A stretch of 64,000 bases of DNA from Schoenoplectus triqueter (lineage: Eukaryota; Streptophyta; Magnoliopsida; Poales; Cyperaceae): positions 248,001 through 312,000 of the forward strand of contig CAXKVV010002149.1 of NCBI GenBank assembly GCA_964058805.1. The letters run 5' to 3'. Shown piece after piece: positions 21,400 to 33,597 of the stretch. The notes under the pieces were generated by a model. The model was given only the letters and a program-made list of their open reading frames with translations, was not told the DNA's origin and searched no databases. The translations under genes and the position numbers were made by a program. Positions within the stretch are counted from its first letter, which is position 1. Each line of letters opens with the position of its first letter.

Positions 21400-22359
21400 G
21401 AGCATCTCCAATGCAAATTCAGTTTCTAAATATTTATATCTGACACGTTGGATATAAGAGTGAATAGTTTCTAAATTTAATCCATCCGCTCCAACGCTGA
21501 AACTGCGGTTTCTAAACTAACAGCGCCAAGTTGGAAAATATTTCGGCGCCAAACTTCTTTCGCGGGGGAAATTGGAAGCGCCAAATCCTGCATTGCCTTC
21601 GAAACATATATTGATAAAAGCATTTGGTCTGTATCTCAACTTTATCCTTTGGTAAGTGGGACCTCCTTCTTGGTCATATAGAAGTATTTTTTTATTGAAG
21701 CAAAATGAATTAAAAAACAAATACACAAAAGGCCAAATTTAGCCCTTTATTTGCTTCTAGAGGAATCCCCAAAAGGCCAAAACCCTGGCTTCTCTACCAT
21801 CCGAAACCCCAGTTAGTAAATTTAGGAAATGCAAAATCAGCATATAGTTCGTGTGTTTGTACCAATTCGATACCAACTGCACTACGACACAGAGGACAAG
21901 TGGAGTGAGAATGAAAGCACATGTATTTTTTTGGATTACCTACCTATTTGTTTTGTAATTATTACCAGCTAGCTAACAAAGCAAATCACGCCTGCAATCT
22001 GGGGAGGGCGGCAATGAGAAGCTTGCTATCTGGGGAGTATACGAGCGGGAGGAGGCAGCAAGGGAGCAGACGAGCAAGAGGAGGCGGCAAGTTGTGAAGT
22101 CTTCGCGTCTGGGGAGCGATCGAACGAAGGATAAAAAGGAGGCGGGTGAGAAAATAGGTTAGCGATAAATAAAAATTTTTCGCTCCATCGCTGAAAATCA
22201 GCGTAGTTCTAAATCCGACTCAGATTAAAATCGAGTTTCTAAATTAGAAACCGTGGTTCTGGTTTCTAAATTAGAAACTCCATCTCCAATGCTAAAATTA
22301 AAATTATATCGTGACACATCAGATTAGAAACTGAATTAAAAACCCCATTGGAGATGCTC
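21400..22359. mobile_element. PIF/Harbinger-like non-autonomous element
   Basis: A 960-bp element bounded by a 14-bp perfect terminal inverted repeat (GAGCATCTCCAATG) and a 3-bp TAA duplication at 21397-21399 and 22360-22362. Terminal-repeat similarity extends inward (TTCAGTTTCTAA on both sides). No transposase frame is present. TIR sequence type and TWA duplication fit PIF/Harbinger. Confidence 0.8.
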
Positions 22360-22362
22360 TAA

Positions 22363-23268
22363 GAGGTACCAAGTACCAACCGACACCGCAAAGCCACGTG
22401 TCTAGTGGACGAACAACTACGTGTCTTCACCTGTTTTGTAATTTTTTTAAAGTAAATTTTACAGAATAGTCCATAAATTAAGTATAATTGCAAAATAGTC
22501 CAAAATAAATAAACTTACTTTTAATTTATAGAATATTACAACAGAAATTCTTAATATATAAAAAGATTAAAGTTTTTAAAATTTTCAAGCATGCCACATC
22601 ATTATTTTTCTCCACCATTGATTTTGTTTAAATCTTTTCATATTCTTAAATCCAAGAGTTCATATAAAATAATTTCTCTCTCCTCATTTAAAATAATATG
22701 TGTAATATATTTAAGGTGAAACTTAACTCTTAAAATGATCCAACTTTTTTATATTATCATTTATAAGTTATTATGTGTTTAATTATATTATCTATTATGA
22801 TTATAATTATCATTATTACTTAGCATTTAAAAATAATTATCATTATTATAATTTATTATTATTATTTTATTAAATATATTTAAAATTTTATATAATTATT
22901 TATTTATTTGAGGACTATATTATCGGGGAGAAATCCGAATTACAACCCTAATTAATCTTAAATCCTAAATCTAAACTTAAGTTAACGACGATGCGCCACA
23001 TCAGCTGGAATTGAATTGAGACCATCTGATTAATTAGTTGTTGGTGCTTCTCCATCGGTCAGTGTTTTAAATAACAGATCCCCTTATCAGCGTTGCTTAA
23101 TTTAAAAAAGTTCTGCCTGAGTCCTTGCCCGTGCTGCCCTTCTTCAGCGAGCTGTTCTTCCCTCCATCTGTCAGCAATTTGATAGCTGACAACTAAACAC
23201 TTGCCATTAAAAAATTATGTCCTTTGCGTTCGCATGCTCAAAGGGAACCAAACATAAACAATACTGGT
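22363..23268. other. AT-rich intergenic spacer
   Basis: Mostly A/T with long (ATT/TTA)-type runs near 22780-22920. No gene, no recognisable transposon end. Confidence 0.5.
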
Positions 23269-24001
23269 CAGAGGCAGATTCACCTTAGAGGAATGGAGGA
23301 GGTCAATTGACCCTCATTAATTTTAAATGAATCTTTAATAATTCATTAAATTATCATGTATTTGAATAAAAAATATTATAATTATATGAAAATTGACGCC
23401 ATAGTTTTATTAAAAAAAATTATATTGTTGACCCCCATTTAATTTGTAAAAGAATATACATAAGATAATTGTATTTTTTGCGTACAATTGAGTATTCATA
23501 TCACTTTTATATTTCTCATGCTAAATAAAAATTTCAATTAAATCATTTTTTCTGGACTTTGCTCTCCTCTCTCTTCTTTTCCAAAGCTTATTTTCTATTG
23601 TTTAACTTACTCAGACAACACATCACTCGTATTTATGTATGATTCTATTATATTTTTTTATTCTTCACTTTATTTTATCACTTATGAAATCAGATGCTCT
23701 CTCAAATCAACTTATTAATCTACTTGTTGGTTTTCAATTCTGTGAAATTTAACAAGTCTAATATGAGTTAGATTGAGCTAACTTATAAAATGATAATATA
23801 ATAATAATAATAACAATAATAACTATTATTATAATACAATTACTGATATCAAAAGAAGAAATGATTATAATAATTACAATGACTATTATTAATATTATTA
23901 TTTTTATTGTCATAATTATTATTATATTATTATTATTATATTAATAATACTATAATAAAAAAAAACTTTGACTCCATTATCGAAAATTGTCTCCGCCTCT
24001 C
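23269..24001. mobile_element. hAT-like non-autonomous element candidate
   Basis: 733 bp bounded by imperfect terminal inverted repeats (CAGAGGCAGA on the left, TCCGCCTCTC on the right) and an 8-bp duplication with one mismatch: ATACTGGT at 23261-23268 and ATACTGAT at 24002-24009. The interior has AT-rich microsatellite and TTGACC/GACTCC segments common in such elements. No transposase. Confidence 0.5.
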
Positions 24002-24009
24002 ATACTGAT

Positions 24010-24434
24010 AATACTATTGCTCCAACGATGAGAAGTTGAGAAATTAATAAACTTATTTTGCTTGGTGGAGTGGGTACAGACATTTTTTGCACCGTACTGC
24101 CCATCCTTCCACCTTTTATGAACCGTGGCAATATTTTAGTGTAATTTCACTTTACTCGAGAAAAAAACATTTTATACTTCTGCCAAGATAAAGAGTTGCG
24201 TTTCAATATGTTAATCTATTTCCCCTTGCAAAACCGACCAAAAAATGGCTAAATACATATTTCCATTCTGATTACATGATAATCTAATTAATTACAAGAT
24301 TAATCAGACCTCTGCCCCCGTGCAAAATTACCTAAAAAAAATCTGCAAATTACATAAAAAAAGTAAAAATAGGCAATACCCAAAAAAGAAAAAAGAAAAA
24401 TGTATTACCAACATTATCGTGGTGATCAGACACT
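24010..24434 (-). other. 3' flank / probable 3' UTR of the ABCB gene
   Basis: AT-rich sequence following the ABCB stop codon (minus strand). The polyadenylation site was not identified. Confidence 0.4.
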
Positions 24435-27400
24435 TCACCCCAATGAACTGGCTATCGACGATGGACCAGGCACATTGGGCCCCACATGGTGATGTGTGAA
24501 TCGTTGCAGCTGCAGCATCTTCGCATACACCCCGTCAGGGTAGTGATTAAGCAGGTGGGAGTGTGATCCCTGCTCAACCACATTTCCCTCATCGATAACT
24601 GCAATGGAATGAGCATTTCTTATCGTGGCTAGACGGTGGGCCACCACAATTGTTGTTCGGCCAGATCCCGATTTATCCAATGCTTCCTGTACCCGCCTCT
24701 CAGACTCTGCGTCTAATGCGCTTGTTGCCTCATCTAGAAGCATTATTTGCGCCTTCTTCACCAGTGCTCTGGCTATTGCGATTCGCTGCCGTTGACCACC
24801 TGACAGTTGGGCCCCACGCTCACCAACTAGTGTCCTGTAACCATCAGGCAAACCAGAGATGAACTTGTGCGCATTAGCCTGGGTTGCTGCTTCCACCACC
24901 TCCGCCTCGGCCACACCTTCTTTACCATAAGCTATGTTGTCAAAAATTGAGGCAGCAAAGAGGAAGGGCTCTTGTGGCACAACTGCTATTGCCTGCCTCA
25001 AAGACTTGAGGTTATATTTCCTCATGTCCTTCCCATCTACAAGAACTCGACCTGAGTTTGGTTCATAGTACCGCAGAATTAGAGCAAGCACAGAACTCTT
25101 GCCACATCCACTTGGGCCAACTAGTGCTAGGGTTTTGCCAGCACGTGCCTTCAGGGTGAGATCACGGAATATGGACATGTCTGGCCGGGATGGATATGAA
25201 AAATCAACATGCTTGAGTTCGACTTCACCACGTAGCCGGTCTGGTACGGGTATTGACTCTGGTTCGTCGGGCTCAATCTCGGTTCTCCTATCGATTGTCT
25301 CAAAAACAGAGTGCATAGCCCGTCCACCTTTTATGAAATCAGGTGCAAGTGTCAAGGTCTCTGCAGCACCATTAGCTGAGACCATGAGAACCATGAAAAC
25401 ACGAATTGTCTTGGAGAAGTCAGAAACACCATGTTTGACCAACCAAGCAGCATACCATAGGCCAAGTGCATATGATGCGTACAGAAGGAACTGAGCCACA
25501 CCGAACCCAGTGCCGGCAATCTGCCCCTTCCAAAAGCATCTCCGCAGTGGACCTCTAAGATTGGCTTCAAATAACCGTGTTATTTTTGTCTCTGAATTAA
25601 ATGCAGCTACCGTGCGCACGTTTGCCACAGCCTCCCCTGCAATCTGAGTTGCTTTTGCATGAGCCCCTTCCAGGTCTCCAGAAAAACCCTTCATAAACAT
25701 TTTCTGCACAAAAATGAAGTTGCATTTTCTTTTAGTCATGGAAAAAAGAATAAAAGAACCAAGTACACGAGCATGCAACTCTTTACCTGCAAGACTGTCG
25801 CACCTACAACAAGAGGGAACACTGCAATGAGCACAAGTGCAAGCCGCCACTGTAAGATGAACCCAGCTGTGCACGCAACAAGCATGAGAGCAGAGTTCTG
25901 AACTATAACTGAAATGCGATCTCCTATTGCCGACCTTACATTGTGTGCATCCAATGACAGTTTAGCAGCGATTCTCGCACTTGCATTTTCCTCCCGATCA
26001 AACCATGCAATTTCATTACGTAGGACAGAAGTGAGCATCTTCTCTCTCACACGTTTTGTCAAGTTCTCCCCAACTGTGTCCCAGAAGAGATGCTGCACTG
26101 TGTTGAACAAGAACGCAGCTGAAGACATACCGATAAGTAAATAACAGTACTTCCCAATTTCACGGTTCATGTACTTTGGGTCTGGCGCGTAGTAGATGCT
26201 CATAACAGCACTGAGAATGTACGCGAAAATAGCACTAAAGGAACCACAAACCATGGAGCCAATAGAGCCCACAAGAGCATATTTCCACTCAGGGGAGTTC
26301 ATTTTGGCAAGACGAACAAATGAGCTTGCTTGCGCTCGGAAAGCAAGCTTCTCCATGCGGTGATGAGGATCAAATGACAAGCTGAAGTCTGAGATAGAGA
26401 AGTCAGACAGGCGCCGGTATGGAGACCGACCATAAGAGGAATTCCTCATCATGATTGGTGAGCTGACTGAATTTCGTGCACTTGAGGGTCTGTAATTAGA
26501 ATCACATATCTTTAAATAGAAAAAAATAAAAGAAATTTCAAAAACCAACTTGGCCAAAAAACAAAGAAGAAGAGAAAACGAACAAAAATAAAACAAAATT
26601 AAGCAAACAGAACACACAATATAAAATTTCTGAAAACTATTTCCTTGTTTCACAGCTGAACTTTCAGTACCTGGCACTGCTTTTACGGGCATTGATCAGA
26701 GCAACCTCATGTGCCTGCTCTTGCATGCGAATCAACTTTGCATAAAGTCCATTGTCCCCTTTAGACATGAGATCATCATGTGTTCCGATTTCTGACAGGC
26801 TTCCCTGTTGTAGGACAGCAACAGTGTCAGCCTTGCAGATGGTGGAGAGATGGTGAGCTATGATAAGGGTTGTGCGACCAATCATGAACCGGTCAAGTGC
26901 CTCCTGTACTAACTGTTCCGACTCTGAGTCCAGCGCACTTGTTGCCTCATCCAACAGGAGAATTGCCGGGTTCTTTAACATGGCACGTGCAATAGCTATC
27001 CTCTGCTTCTGCCCTCCAGACAGTTGTAGCCCCCTTTCTCCAACCTACGTTTCACAGTTAAAGTTAAATGATTGCCCCCTACTGTGAAGAATTAAATTGG
27101 TAATTCCTCGTGCTGAATATACGATTGTTTCAGTCATTTAGCAATATTTTAGTTCTATTAATGTACTGGCTGATTTCAACCATTTAGCAATACTTTTAGT
27201 TCTACTAGTAAGATCCATAAGTGGGATAATCAAGTATAGTGTTTTTTAGTTCACTTGTATTTCCTAGCAGAATGCTCAGGAGCAAGAACATTATCTACTC
27301 AGATAAGTCTAGTAACTTCTGCTATCCTACATCCTAGACTACAAGATAAATTTTGTAACTCAAGTTTGGAGTAACGGGGCATGCTCCCTGCACAAATGAG

Positions 27401-30400
27401 GGCCCTTTACCTAATAGGAAAATGTATAAGATCTTTTGAGATCAGTTAAATCTTCTATGGTTGGATTCAATGTCAGATGACTTTGACCACCAATGAGGCC
27501 CCGCGACTTCAGAATTTAATAAAAGATATATATGCACAAGTACAATTAATATAAGCCAAATCAGTTAAAGACTGAAACGAGGACATTACCAGGACAGAAT
27601 TGACAAAACTTTAGTTATCATATGTACAGATTTCAACATTAGCCATGCAACATGCTCTATTTTAAAATATTCTCTTGCCTAGATACTCTTAAGATGCTAT
27701 AAAAGTAGCCATAATCTCGATTTTCATCTGATCAATAATTTAATAACAAAGGACAAGGTGATTCTCACGATCGATTTGAAAATTTGACATTCCTCACTAG
27801 TGACCTCTGGCATAATATTATTATATTATACAATTGAGCAGATAGGTACAAGTAGGAAGCAATATGTACACTTTTAGTTAGCAGATGGATACAAGTGGGA
27901 AACAAACTAGGGATTTGAAACCTACCTCCATTTAAACATTGATGGTACCTTGGCACAGCTTATGGGTGTAGAAAACGACCCTTAAGAAAGGAATCTTGTC
28001 ATGTTATTCATTGTTGGGACAAAGTGACATTGTAAATATTATAAGATGTTTAAATTCTCTGTAGCCACTTGTGTGGTACTGAGTTGATCAATTATCCCTA
28101 GTATTACGTACAAACAAGTTCTGTCATTAACCTAGATGGATCACTCTTTGTAAGAAATTACAGTGCAAAAATGAAAATGTGGAGGAAGAAACAGCTCCTA
28201 AAACACAGAGAGAGCCAGAAAACATTTTTAATTGCCAAAAGTAAACAGATTAGCGGTCAAGTGTGCATTACTATGTGGCAAGTTGATCCTCCTAATCTCA
28301 AATTCTCAATACAGAATTCATAGAAATGATTTGCAACACAGATGACAGCATTGAAGTGCATTGTGATTTGTGAAGAATCAAATTTCACAGATAACTCGTC
28401 TTTTGGTGGGACCCATTAAAATGGCCATTTTTGTCTCAAAGGGACGCAAAATGGGGACCAACAGGGAAGGAGCGTTGTCAAAAAATGAAACTAAAGATAG
28501 ACGGTAAAAAAACAGCAGTAAAAAAAAAATAAACAAGGTATGGCAAGAAAAGAAATTAATGATTGATTCTGACCTGGGTATCATATCCATCAGGCAGCTT
28601 AATTATGAAAGAGTGCGCATTGGCAACTCTTGCTGCCTCTTCAATCTCTACTTGTGTGGCATCTTCTCTTCCTAGAAGTAGATTTTCTTTTATTGTTGTG
28701 GCAAATAGTGCTGGTTCCTGACTCACTAATCCAATCTGTTGCCTCAGCCACCTCAGCTTCAAGTTCTTCAAGTTATTTCCATCCAGCAGTATTTCACCTA
28801 AAAAATAAGCAACAGAAGTTCAGAATTCATCGAATTCAAAGTATTAATACATTTATTTTTCTATTAATATAATCTTTAAATAGCCTAATTACCAGCAGTT
28901 GGATCATAAAACCGCTCAATAAGTGAAACCACAGTGCTCTTTCCAGATCCACTACTTCCGACCAAGGCAAGCATCTTTCCAGCAGCAATAGTGAGCGAAA
29001 GATCTTTCAATATAAGAACCTCAGGTCGAGATGGGTATGCAAAGTCGACATGTTTTAGCTCAACCAGGCCGGTTACAGAACCCAGCTCAAGCCCGGATTC
29101 GCTGTTTCGATCAATGCTTGGTTTGTGATCGATTGTTTTGTATATCTTCGCAGCCGCCACCCTTGCCTTTGCGAAAGCTGCCATGCTCGGAGCTGATTGT
29201 CCTAAAGCCCTACATTTCAAATTTTGCAATTGAATCCCTATTAATATTTTATTTTTTGAATACTATTCAATTAAACAGAGATTATTAAAGGTACTTACAA
29301 TCCACCAATCATGACAGCAAACATGGTGGCAATTGCAAGACCACCATTGGTGTGGTGCCGGCGAACAAGAACACCACCATACCATAACAACAGTGCATAA
29401 CAACAGAAAACTGTAAAGTAGGTCCCACCCAAACCGAGCCCTTTCGCCAACCCACTACGATACCCAATCCTTTGTGCAACAGTCAATGCAGCAGAGTATG
29501 CTTGGAGCACTCTTGACTCACCCACAAATGCCTGGACTATCCTAATTTGACCCAATGCCTGAAAACAAAGGTTGATAAAGAAAAATAACAAACATTAAAA
29601 CAGTAGTCCCAGTGGAGTAACAAAATTTTTGAAAATGTATGGACTAAAATGGATAACCTGTTCAGCAATGTTGCTTGCTTTAGAAAGTTCATCTTGGCTC
29701 CTAGAAGAGAGCTTAGAAAGCACTGCAGCACAGAGGCCACCAATAACAGCAATCAACGGTACCACAGCAAGCGTAACAAGAGCCAACTTCCATGCGGCCG
29801 TGAACCCGACTATGAAGCCCGACACAAATGTCGCCATGTAATGTATCAGGTTCCCCAACTACATTACAGGGACAATAGGAAAAGTTGCAGAAAGTAAGAA
29901 ACAGAGGTGATAAACTGCTTTTGTAAAAATGGGACCAATGTCCGGTGACTCGCTACACACCTTCTCACTGATAGCATCCTGGACTATGACTGCATCGGCA
30001 TTGATGGCATAGATAACATCGGAGGTGCGTACATCAGTGTCGAAGTAGCAAACATCTTGGTTTAGCGCTGCCTCAAGATATCGAATCCTCATTTTCGTGG
30101 ATTGCCTCTCTCCAGTCCACATCCAACACGATATCTCTGTTTTTGACAAAAAGAATCACACAAACATTGAGCAAACCATGAATTGATTGATTGTTTCAAC
30201 TTTCAATACTGAGAACTCAATTTGAGTAAAATGCTCACCAGCCCACGATGAAGCCCAAATGGCAGCTCCAACAACAAGGAAATAAAAAGCATACTGAATC
30301 AAAACAATCAACAACAACTCAAATTAATGATACAACGCGGATGAAATTCAGTCAAAGGAGAAAACAGAGAATTAACATAAGAGATTTGAACTACCTTTAC

Positions 30401-30802
30401 AACTTCACGAACCATGGTATCCGGATCGTCGGCATTAGACCCGAAGGAATTTACAAGATCAGCAAAGAATCTAAGAAATACAGGGAGAGAGCATCCGTGA
30501 ACTAGAGCTCCGACAGATCCAATGGCCATTAGCACATAATCCAGACTATCAGCGAACCGGAAGAGTTGGAGGAGCCCGACCGCCGGAGCTGGAGGCGCGG
30601 GTTTCTCGTCCTCTGCGGCGGGGTTGGAGCTGGAGGTCGCCATTTCAGAGGTAGCGGTATTACCTGAAGGAGGAGAGGAAGGGGTCGGAATGGAGGGGAT
30701 GTCGACAGAGGAATCGATGTGGAAGGACTGGAGCTCGGGGCGGTTCCATTCTTCGTCAGTGCTTTTTGTAGAGGTATCGATTGGATTTGGGTCGGATGAC
30801 AT
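24435..30802 (-). CDS. ABCB1: ABCB1-like ABC transporter (P-glycoprotein / auxin exporter class), ten exons
   Basis: Full-size ABC exporter (TMD-NBD-TMD-NBD) of the plasma membrane. Plant ABCB1 proteins export auxin; the substrate here is inferred. Exons (minus): 30395-30802, 30239-30293, 29961-30136, 29658-29858, 29299-29558, 28893-29209, 28574-28797, 26671-27044, 25787-26489, 24435-25703. All introns are GT-AG and join in frame to 3,987 bp, 1,328 residues; ABCB1 proteins are usually about 1,280, the excess being an N-terminal Ser/Pro/Glu-rich tail. First membrane segment about residues 88-112. NBD1: Walker A GSSGSGKS 451-458, LSGGQ 555-559, Walker B ILLLDE 575-580, H-loop His611. NBD2: Walker A GPSGCGKS 1102-1109, LSGGQ 1206-1210, LLDE 1228-1231, His1262. 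The linker has the [16 protein letters not shown] run of this subfamily. Oddity: after the NBD1 H-loop, [11 protein letters not shown] replaces the usual AHRLSTIRKAD. Start chosen as first Met in the open first exon. Confidence 0.93.
27045..28573 (-). other. Large intron (1,529 bp) of the ABCB gene
   Basis: The other introns are 83-181 bp. This one interrupts NBD1 just before the LSGGQ motif, after the codon for Gln547 of the DTQ|VGERG run. It is AT-rich; no transposon ends or coding sequence were recognised. Confidence 0.7.
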
Positions 30803-31060
30803 GAAGAGGTATCGATTGGAGAGAAGAAAGTTGCTTCCTTTCTCTGCTTTGCTGTCTCTCTCTCTCTCTCAGTCTCTCTCTATCACTTCCTAGTCTAATG
30901 GGAGTTGTCTGGCTAGAGTGACACTAGGCTCTTTGTTTGGTTTCCCTTTTAATTTTTCTCCCTTTCTCCCTCCGGTGTTAACGCTCGGTGCCTTTTAAAC
31001 GACGACGCTTCGCGTAGATTATAAACTGAGCGAGCTGATGTTATATAAATGAGTGAGGTG
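30803..31060 (-). promoter_or_regulatory. 5' leader and core promoter of the ABCB gene
   Basis: Upstream of the ATG (minus strand) is a GA/CT-rich leader ((GA)n at about 30851-30872). TATA candidates on the minus strand are at 31041-31047 (TATATAA) and at 31019-31026 (TTTATAAT). Transcription start near 30990-31010 is inferred from TATA spacing only. Confidence 0.4.
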
Positions 31061-31075
31061 ATGTTATTATATGAT

Positions 31076-31461
31076 TATACATTTGCATATTCTCAATATA
31101 AAAATGAGATTGTGATATATCTCCAAAGCACTTGCTAAGCGTACATAAACTTTCCCCATAAACGTCGACCGGGGAAGCCAAAATGGTGTGGAATGTCGAA
31201 TGTGGTTCTTCCTCTTCAATCTTCATACACAAATATTGAAGGGGGAGCGCATCCTGACAATGACTTATAATATACATTTGCATATTCTAGATATAAAGAT
31301 TATGAGAAATCTCTGAACCACTGTACTTGTTATGCGTACACAAGCTTTCCCCGTAAATGTCCATCGAGGAAGCAAAAATGTGAAATGGCGTGGAATGTCA
31401 AATGTGGTTCTTCCTCTTCAATCTTCATAACAAATATTAAATGGGGAGGGGATATCTGACA
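31076..31461. repeat. 195-bp tandem duplication upstream of ABCB
   Basis: Two diverged copies start with TATACATTTGCATATTCT at 31076 and 31271. Both contain CTTTCCCC-TAAA-GTC, GGAATGTC-AATGTGGTTC and TTCCTCTTCAATCTTCAT in the same order. The first copy overlaps the presumed promoter of the ABCB gene. Confidence 0.8.
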
Positions 31462-31468
31462 ATTATTT

Positions 31469-31753
31469 GTTTTAATAATGTTGATAATATATTTTTAAAT
31501 AAAAATAAATAAAAAATTTAATAGATATATTTTTTTATTTATACATAATATTTTTAAAATTTTATGTAATTTTATTATCATTTGATAGTCCATCAGAAGC
31601 ATCAAATTTTATATAATTTACAATGATTTTAGTTTAACGTTCTTTGATGGACTAACAAATGATAATGAAATTGTATAAAATTTAAAACATTATCGATCTA
31701 TAAATAAAAAATATATATCTATAAACTTTTTTATTTTTAAGATTGTTAAAACA
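31469..31753. mobile_element. Inverted-repeat (MITE-like) element
   Basis: Ends TGTTTTAA...TTAAAACA, with arms of about 110-120 bp that are imperfect reverse complements (for example TTATCATTTGATAGTCCATCA versus the complement of TGATGGACTAACAAATGATAA) around a ~45-bp loop. AT-rich, no coding. No target-site duplication recognised. Confidence 0.6.
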
Positions 31754-32488
31754 GCCATTGTTAAGGGATTTCTCCCTATATTAAATAAATGAACTTATAT
31801 AACATAACAATTAATTTAATTTAATAGGGAGATATCTTTCTGCCTTTTTTATTAGCACATGGTAGGTTATATGGTGAAGCATCTATCTATAATAAAAGTA
31901 AACGCATGACATTATATTGTTATATAAATTTGTAGTGGGAAATCAATAAATTCCACTATGCAAGGCATGATGTGCATGCAGATGCAGTTCCTCCACATGG
32001 TCATGGACCACGTCCTCAAGATGACTAATCAAGAAAGGAACAATCGGCATTGGAGAGAAATAAAGAAATTAGATTGAGAGAAAGAGGTGCATGGGAAGTG
32101 GGTTCATTACATTAATTAATTAAATTAAAATAAATGCACGTTTAAAATTTAAAAATTAAAAACGGTGTACCCGGCAACAGGACGTGTGAGCATTTTTGGA
32201 GTTTTGGCTCCAACCAACTGAAACGCAACTCTGCAACCAAACCGAACTGGAAAGAAAATGTACACTGTGTACAGGGACTGCAGTGTGCACTGCGACTGCG
32301 TTCTCTGAATTTCTAGTTGGGACTTGGGTGCCTACTATTTTGAACCACCTGCAGCGTTTGGTACAAGAGAATTAGACGACTGTCAGTAAATGGGACTAAA
32401 TGCGGAGAATTAGACGACTGTCACTAAATGCGACTAAGAATGCATTTAGTCCCATTTTGGACTAAAATATTAATTATTGTTGCACTAT
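31754..32488. other. Intergenic spacer with a 38-bp direct duplication
   Basis: AT-rich at first, then more balanced. A 38-bp unit beginning GAGAATTAGACGACTGTCA is duplicated at 32367 and 32405. No gene recognised. Confidence 0.55.
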
Positions 32489-33031
32489 TAGGGCTGCAAG
32501 AAATATTCGAAGTTTGTAATTCGTTCGTGTTCGATTTGAAAAAAGTTCGAAAAAAGTTTGTTCGATTCTAGTTCGAAATTAATTTCAAATCAAACTGATT
32601 CGATTCGAAATTATATCGAATCAAACTCAAACCATGGTGAGTTCGTTCGAAATGTGTTCACGAACTATTTTTGTTTGAATTTATATTAATTATTTGATTG
32701 TTTGAGACTTTGAGTAGTATGAATTTATATAAAATTTATTATTTTTTGTTGAATGAACTTTTAGTTTTGTATGAATTTATATTAAATTGACATTTTTTAT
32801 ATTTGATTCTATTATTTTGATATGAATTGTGGAATTTGTTCACCTAATAATTCTATTTCAAACTATTTACGAATCAAATCAAATAGTTCGAATATTTAAC
32901 GAATCAAATTTCAAACAATGGTTTGAGTTCGAAACTGCCTATCTATTTCAAATCAAACTAGTTCGAAATAGATTTCAAATCAAACTCAAACACAAGTCAG
33001 TTCGTTCGTGTTTGATTCGTTTGCAGCCCTA
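32489..33031. mobile_element. hAT-like non-autonomous element
   Basis: 543 bp with perfect 11-bp terminal inverted repeats (TAGGGCTGCAA / TTGCAGCCCTA) and a perfect 8-bp duplication TGCACTAT at 32481-32488 and 33032-33039. The interior is rich in TTCGAA and AAATCAAACT motifs and has extended inverted symmetry. No transposase; frames here are not coding. Confidence 0.88.
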
Positions 33032-33184
33032 TGCACTATATATTTACCCTACGGGCCTTTTCTCAAAAAAAAAAATGCGACTAAATGCGGCTGCAGCTCC
33101 ATGTGGATTTAGGTTTAGGCACATAGTCGGTGATGTATTGTCGCCGTTAAAAAAGAATAACTTTTTATGGAATAAGAAAAAGAA

Positions 33185-33597
33185 CAGTTTTTAATGAAAA
33201 TAATTATTAGTAAATTAATATTATTAAAAATAAGAGTGAGAAACGGATAAGTTCAAAAATACGAATAGCAACGCGCCACTGGCAGTGGCGCGCTCACTGC
33301 GCGTTTGAATTTACGAAACGCGCCACTGTCAGTGGCGCGTTTCCGTTTTTTTTTTTTTTTTTACGAAACGCACCACTGCCAGTGGCGTGTTTCCTTCTTA
33401 TATATACAAAACGCGCGCAGGCGCAAGTGAGATGGAGGCGCTGCGCGGGGTTTGGACGAAACGCGCCACTGCCAGTGGCGCGTTTCGTCCGCGCCACTGA
33501 CAGTGGCGCGCTGCCATTCGTATATTTGAAATTTTACGGTTTTCACTCTTATTTTTAACAATATTAATTTAATAATAATTATTAACAATAAAAACTG
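33185..33597. mobile_element. Palindrome-rich foldback/MITE element, copy 2
   Basis: About 90-bp inverted terminal sequences from CAGTTTTTAAT to the complementary right end, sharing TAAATTAATATT-TTAAAAATAAGAGTGA. The centre has five palindromes of the form GCGCCACTG-N-CAGTGGCGC at 33272-33292, 33319-33339, about 33367-33388, 33462-33482 and 33491-33509, four of them perfect apart from the middle base. A T-run of about 18 follows the second. Related to copy 1 at 20871-21187. Confidence 0.8.

Noticed and set aside
25352..26144. Frames overlapping the ABCB exons on either strand
   Set aside because: Shadows of exons 9 and 10; the ABCB frame has all family motifs.
33294..33497. Basic frames within the palindrome-rich foldback element
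   Set aside because: Translation of repeated palindromes and a homopolymer run.
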